Origin: RPRC01 sp036677645
Lineage (GTDB): Bacteria; Desulfobacterota; Desulfuromonadia; Geobacterales; Geobacteraceae
Assembly: GCA_036677645.1 (NCBI GenBank)
Contig: JAVBWB010000007.1
Coordinates: forward strand, 3,023 to 67,022
Direction: 5' to 3'
Length of the DNA: 64,000 nucleotides
Numbering within the stretch: the stretch's first letter is position 1; each line of letters opens with the position of its first letter. A model generated the notes under the pieces. It was not told where the DNA came from. It saw only the letters and a program-made list of their open reading frames with translations, and made no database searches. Both the position numbers and the translations under genes were made by a program. Shown piece after piece: positions 60,799 through 64,000 of this stretch.

Positions 60799-61080
60799 TT
60801 ACTTCTTCTTCAGCTTGCTCTTCTTGTCGGCGGCATGACCGTGAAAAGTCCGCGTCGGCGCGAATTCGCCGAGCTTGTGACCGACCATGTTCTCGGTTAC
60901 GAATACCGGTATGAATTTTCTGCCGTTATGCACGGCAAAAGTCAGCCCGATGAAGTCGGGGATGATCGTGGAGCGCCGCGACCAGGTCTTGATGATCTTC
61001 TTGGAGCTCGGCCCTTCCGCCTGTGCCTTTTCCGCCAGATGGCCATCTACGAACGGCCCTTTTTTTACTGATCTCGCCAT
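60799..61080 (-). CDS. rpsS: 30S ribosomal protein S19
   Basis: A 93-residue head protein. MARSVKKGPFVD at the start, IIPDFIGLTFAVHNGRKFIP, and the LGEFAPTRTFHGHA C-terminal motif are diagnostic. Twenty-two bp after rplB. Confidence 0.98.
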   Translation of the reverse strand: MARSVKKGPFVDGHLAEKAQAEGPSSKKIIKTWSRRSTIIPDFIGLTFAVHNGRKFIPVFVTENMVGHKLGEFAPTRTFHGHAADKKSKLKKK

Positions 61081-61102
61081 TGACTGATCCCTTTAGTACT
61101 AT

Positions 61103-61927
61103 TTATTTGGTACGCTTTTTCACAATGAACCGGGAAGACGTCTTGTTCGTGCGGGTCTTGTAGCCCTTGGTAGGAATACCCCACGGAGTGACCGGATGCC
61201 GTCCGCCTGAAGTGCGCCCTTCGCCGCCGCCATGGGGATGGTCGACCGGGTTCATTGCGACACCCCTTACTTTCGGCCTCTTGCCCAGCCAGCGGGTTCT
61301 CCCGGCCTTCCCGAGGGAAACGTTCTCATGATCAAGGTTCCCCACCTGACCGATAGTCGCATAGCATTCCTGCAGAACCATGCGCACTTCACCGGAGGGA
61401 AGCTTTACCTGCGAATACTTTCCCTCTTTGGACATCAGCTGGGCAAAGGTCCCTGCACTACGGGCGAGTTGTCCGCCCTTGCCAATCTTCAGCTCTATAT
61501 TGTGCAGTATGGTACCGAGGGGTATGGCTTTCAACGGCAGAGCATTCCCCGGGCGGATATCGGCCTTCTCGCTGGCAAGGATCGCGTCTCCGACCTTCAA
61601 TCCGTCAGGAGCGAGAATGTAGCGCTTTTCGCCATCGACGTATACAAGCAGGGCAATCCTGGCGCTTCTGTTGGGATCGTACTCGATCGAAACGACCTTG
61701 GCCGGAATATCCCTCTTGTTACGGAGGAAATCCACAATCCGGTATTTCTGCTTGTGACCACCGCCGATGTGCCTGGAAGTGATGCGTCCGCCGCTATTCC
61801 GTCCGCCGCTCTTCTTGAGAGTAACGAGCAGGGTCTTTTCGGGTTTGCAGCTGGTGATCTCGTCAAACGCGGAGCAGGTCTGATGCCTCTTGCCGGCAGA
61901 TGTCGGTTTGTAACTCTTGATAGCCAT
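61103..61927 (-). CDS. rplB: 50S ribosomal protein L2
   Basis: A 274-residue protein near the peptidyl-transferase centre. SGGRNSGGRITSRHIGGGHK and the conserved VDHPHGGGEGRTSGGRHPV with its functional histidines are diagnostic. Standard length. Twenty-three bp after rplW. Confidence 0.98.
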   Translation of the reverse strand: MAIKSYKPTSAGKRHQTCSAFDEITSCKPEKTLLVTLKKSGGRNSGGRITSRHIGGGHKQKYRIVDFLRNKRDIPAKVVSIEYDPNRSARIALLVYVDGEKRYILAPDGLKVGDAILASEKADIRPGNALPLKAIPLGTILHNIELKIGKGGQLARSAGTFAQLMSKEGKYSQVKLPSGEVRMVLQECYATIGQVGNLDHENVSLGKAGRTRWLGKRPKVRGVAMNPVDHPHGGGEGRTSGGRHPVTPWGIPTKGYKTRTNKTSSRFIVKKRTK

Positions 61928-61950
61928 TTATTTGAACCCCATCGTGAAAT

Positions 61951-62235
61951 TTACACTTCGAAGAAATCTACGCTGCTGCCCTCTTTCAGGGTGACGTAAG
62001 CCTTTTTCCAGTTGGACCGCTTGCCGATACTCTTTCCGACGCGTTTGACCTTGCCGGCGACATTGACGGTCCTGACTTCGACGACTTCGACCTTGAACAG
62101 CTTTTCGGCAGCTTCCTTTATCTCGAGCTTGTTCGCATCCCTGTGCACCTGGAACGCCACGATGCCCTTGTTTTCCTTCTCTATCGTGGTCTTCTCCGTG
62201 ATCAGGGGCTTCTTTATGACATCATAGATATTCAT
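61951..62235 (-). CDS. rplW: 50S ribosomal protein L23
   Basis: A 94-residue tunnel-exit protein that docks trigger factor and SRP. KKPLITEKTT and VNVAGKVKRVGKSIGKR are diagnostic. Its ATG overlaps the rplD stop by 4 bp, so the two are coupled. Confidence 0.98.
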   Translation of the reverse strand: MNIYDVIKKPLITEKTTIEKENKGIVAFQVHRDANKLEIKEAAEKLFKVEVVEVRTVNVAGKVKRVGKSIGKRSNWKKAYVTLKEGSSVDFFEV

Positions 62236-62855
62236 GACAGCAACGCTCCTTCGACCTTCTTCACCGCAGCCTCGGTGAAGATAACGTTTTTGAAGTTCAT
62301 CATATCGTAAACATTGAGGCCCTCTGCCTTCAATACCTTGACATCCTTGACATTTCTGGCAGACAATTCAAGGTTGAGGTTGCTGTCGTCGATAACCACA
62401 AGTGTTTTCTTGAGTGAAAACGCGTTGAGCACGGACACGAAATCCTTAGTGGAAATCGCCTCGAGCTGCAGTGAGTCGAGAACCGTCATCTTCTCCTCTT
62501 TGCACAGGTAGCTGAGGGCGGATTTCATGGCGGCCCTGTGGGCCTTGCGGTTCATGTTCAGATGGTAGACCTTCGGCTGCGGACCGAAAGCGACACCGCC
62601 ACCGGGATACTGGGGAGCTCTTCTGCAACCCTGACGCGCGCCGCCGGTGCCTTTCTGCCGGAAAGGCTTCCTTCCGCTTCCCGCTACCGCGGCGCGGTTC
62701 TTCACGGCTACAGTACCGGCCCTGCGGTTGGTCAACTGGACGCGAATTGCCTCGTGGATCAGGTGTTCCCTGACTTCAGCGTTGAAGACGCTGTCATCCA
62801 GGTCGAGTGTGCCGACCTTTTTACTCTTCATATCGAAAACATCAATTGTGGCCAT
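62232..62855 (-). CDS. rplD: 50S ribosomal protein L4
   Basis: A 207-residue protein whose loop lines the exit tunnel. RAGTVAVKNRAAVAGSGRKP and QKGTGGARQGCRRAPQYPGG are diagnostic. In E. coli L4 represses the S10 operon; the leader lies outside the window. Overlaps rplW by 4 bp. Confidence 0.98.
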   Translation of the reverse strand: MATIDVFDMKSKKVGTLDLDDSVFNAEVREHLIHEAIRVQLTNRRAGTVAVKNRAAVAGSGRKPFRQKGTGGARQGCRRAPQYPGGGVAFGPQPKVYHLNMNRKAHRAAMKSALSYLCKEEKMTVLDSLQLEAISTKDFVSVLNAFSLKKTLVVIDDSNLNLELSARNVKDVKVLKAEGLNVYDMMNFKNVIFTEAAVKKVEGALLS

Positions 62856-62881
62856 GTCTATCTCCGGTTATCCCAGTAATG

Positions 62882-63511
62882 CTATGCTTTCACGCTATCT
62901 TTGATGAGCAGCAGTCCGTTGTTGGCGCCAGGAACCGCACCCTTGATCAACAGAAGGTTGTCGGCGGCATCCACACGCACGACCTGCAGCCTTTGAACGG
63001 TCACGCGGGCATTGCCCATCTGTCCCGGCATTTTCTTGTTCTTCATGACACGTGCAGGAGTCGCCGAGCAACCGATTGAGCCGGGCGCCCGGTGAAAACG
63101 CGAACCGTGCGTGGTGCGGCCTCCCTGGAAACCCCAGCGCTTGATGACGCCCTGGTAACCCTTGCCGATGCTGGTGCCGGTGACATCAACGAATTCACCC
63201 GCCTCGAACACCGCGGCGTCGAGAACATCACCCACGCTGTAGTTATCGGTGTCATCGAGTCGGAACTCGCGGATATGGCTGACAACACCCTTGCCGGCAG
63301 CCTTGCAGTGACCGATCATCGCACGGTTCGAGCGGGATGCGTCATCCTGGCCGAAACCGACCTGAATCGCCTTGTAACCATCATTTTCCACGGTCAGCTT
63401 CTTGAGGACGACACAGGGACCGACTTCCACAACGGTTACCGATATCTTCCGGCCGTCTTCACTAAATATCTGGGTCATACCCAGTTTCTTTCCTAGCAAG
63501 CCCTTCTTCAT
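62882..63511 (-). CDS. rplC: 50S ribosomal protein L3
   Basis: A 209-residue early-assembly protein. KKGLLGKKLGMTQIF at the start and HGSRFHRAPGSIGCSATPAR are diagnostic. Forty-seven bp after rpsJ. Confidence 0.98.
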   Translation of the reverse strand: MKKGLLGKKLGMTQIFSEDGRKISVTVVEVGPCVVLKKLTVENDGYKAIQVGFGQDDASRSNRAMIGHCKAAGKGVVSHIREFRLDDTDNYSVGDVLDAAVFEAGEFVDVTGTSIGKGYQGVIKRWGFQGGRTTHGSRFHRAPGSIGCSATPARVMKNKKMPGQMGNARVTVQRLQVVRVDAADNLLLIKGAVPGANNGLLLIKDSVKA

Positions 63512-63558
63512 GACTGGTATTCCTGTCCGATTTAGTCTGTTGTAGTCACTATCCTGCG

Positions 63559-63867
63559 CTAAAGCTTGATCTCGACATCGACGCCCGCGGAAAGGTCGAG
63601 CTTCATGAGCGCGTCCACGGTCTGCTGTGTCGGATCGAGGATATCGATCAGCCGCTTGTGGGAACGGATTTCGAACTGATCCCGCGACTTCTTGTCCACA
63701 TGGGGACCCCTGAGAACGCAGTACTTGTTGATTACCGTCGGGAGAGGGATCGGACCCGCTACGCGCGCACCGGTCCTCTTGGCCGTGTCGACTATCTCGC
63801 CCACCGACTGGTCGAGCAGCTTGTGATCGTATCCTCTTAAGCGAATTCTTATTTTCTGACTTGACAT
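63559..63867 (-). CDS. rpsJ: 30S ribosomal protein S10
   Basis: A 102-residue protein that also acts as NusE in antitermination. KIRIRLRGYDHKLLDQSV and RGPHVDKKSRDQFEIR are diagnostic. It lies 19 bp after the tuf stop and is the first ribosomal gene of the S10 segment here. Confidence 0.98.
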   Translation of the reverse strand: MSSQKIRIRLRGYDHKLLDQSVGEIVDTAKRTGARVAGPIPLPTVINKYCVLRGPHVDKKSRDQFEIRSHKRLIDILDPTQQTVDALMKLDLSAGVDVEIKL

Positions 63868-63886
63868 CTCGCCCTCGTACCTATCC

Positions 63887-64000
63887 TTACTCGATTATGG
63901 AACTCACGACACCGGCGCCCACAGTGCGGCCGCCTTCGCGTATCGCGAAACGAAGCCCTTCGTCCATGGCGATCGGCGTGATCAGGTTGATCGTCATCGC
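63887..64000 (-). CDS. tuf: Elongation factor Tu, C-terminal end (cut by window edge)
   Basis: Only the last 37 codons are inside the window, ending MDEGLRFAIREGGRTVGAGV then VSSIIE and a TAA stop. This is the invariant domain III end of EF-Tu, which brings aminoacyl-tRNA to the ribosome. Position directly before rpsJ is standard. The rest of the gene lies to the right of the window. Confidence 0.96.
   Translation of the reverse strand, partial: AMTINLITPIAMDEGLRFAIREGGRTVGAGVVSSIIE

Overview
The window is a GC-rich Gram-negative chromosomal segment. An outer-membrane Pel exporter, TamA/TamB, an LpxH-like phosphoesterase and a 2-oxoglutarate dehydrogenase gene set next to an aconitase point to a deltaproteobacterium of the Geobacter/Desulfuromonadales type. 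That placement is inferred from gene content and protein character, not from a phylogeny. I see no rRNA, tRNA, CRISPR array, insertion sequence or prophage.

Layout. (1) 1-9739, minus strand: a Pel exopolysaccharide operon, pelA, a membrane-anchored TPR gene, pelB, pelC, pelD, pelE and pelF (cut by the window edge; any pelG lies outside). Genes overlap or abut throughout. PelD keeps a c-di-GMP-binding RxxD site. The TPR gene plus pelB look like a split version of one PelB. (2) 10067-14114: an aminotransferase, a radical SAM/SPASM protein with a cysteine-rich tail and a CRP/FNR-like dyad upstream, a HIT protein and an Hsp20. (3) 14297-22865: tamA-tamB, a rhomboid-TPR-zinc-ribbon fusion, and two small envelope proteins. 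(4) 22926-25178, minus: rmlB, rmlD and a cupin. (5) 25518-36401, plus: sucA, sucB, lpdA, an aconitase-family gene, and pyruvate dehydrogenase-type E1 alpha, E1 beta and E2. This is a central-carbon oxidation cluster in which one dihydrolipoamide dehydrogenase may serve two complexes. (6) 36456-41422, plus: a Lon-like protease, a lipid kinase, a REC-PilZ regulator and a methyltransferase. (7) 41425-48627: a GspE-type ATPase with a secreted coiled-coil protein, an AI-2E family permease, a UPF0158 protein, an LpxH-like phosphoesterase, a cysteine-cluster protein and a penicillin-binding protein. (8) 48876-64000, minus: the S10-spc-alpha ribosomal superoperon from the end of tuf to rplQ, including secY, adk, map and rpoA. 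No infA lies between map and rpmJ.

Two readouts of c-di-GMP occur here: PelD in the Pel operon and the REC-PilZ protein. The most unusual points are an aconitase that has serine where the first cluster-ligating cysteine normally sits, the split PelB, the rhomboid fusion, the radical SAM gene with a dyad centred about 41.5 bp upstream of its predicted transcription start, and four TTG start codons among ribosomal protein genes. I did not find a clearly unprecedented multi-gene system. The findings are ranked candidates.
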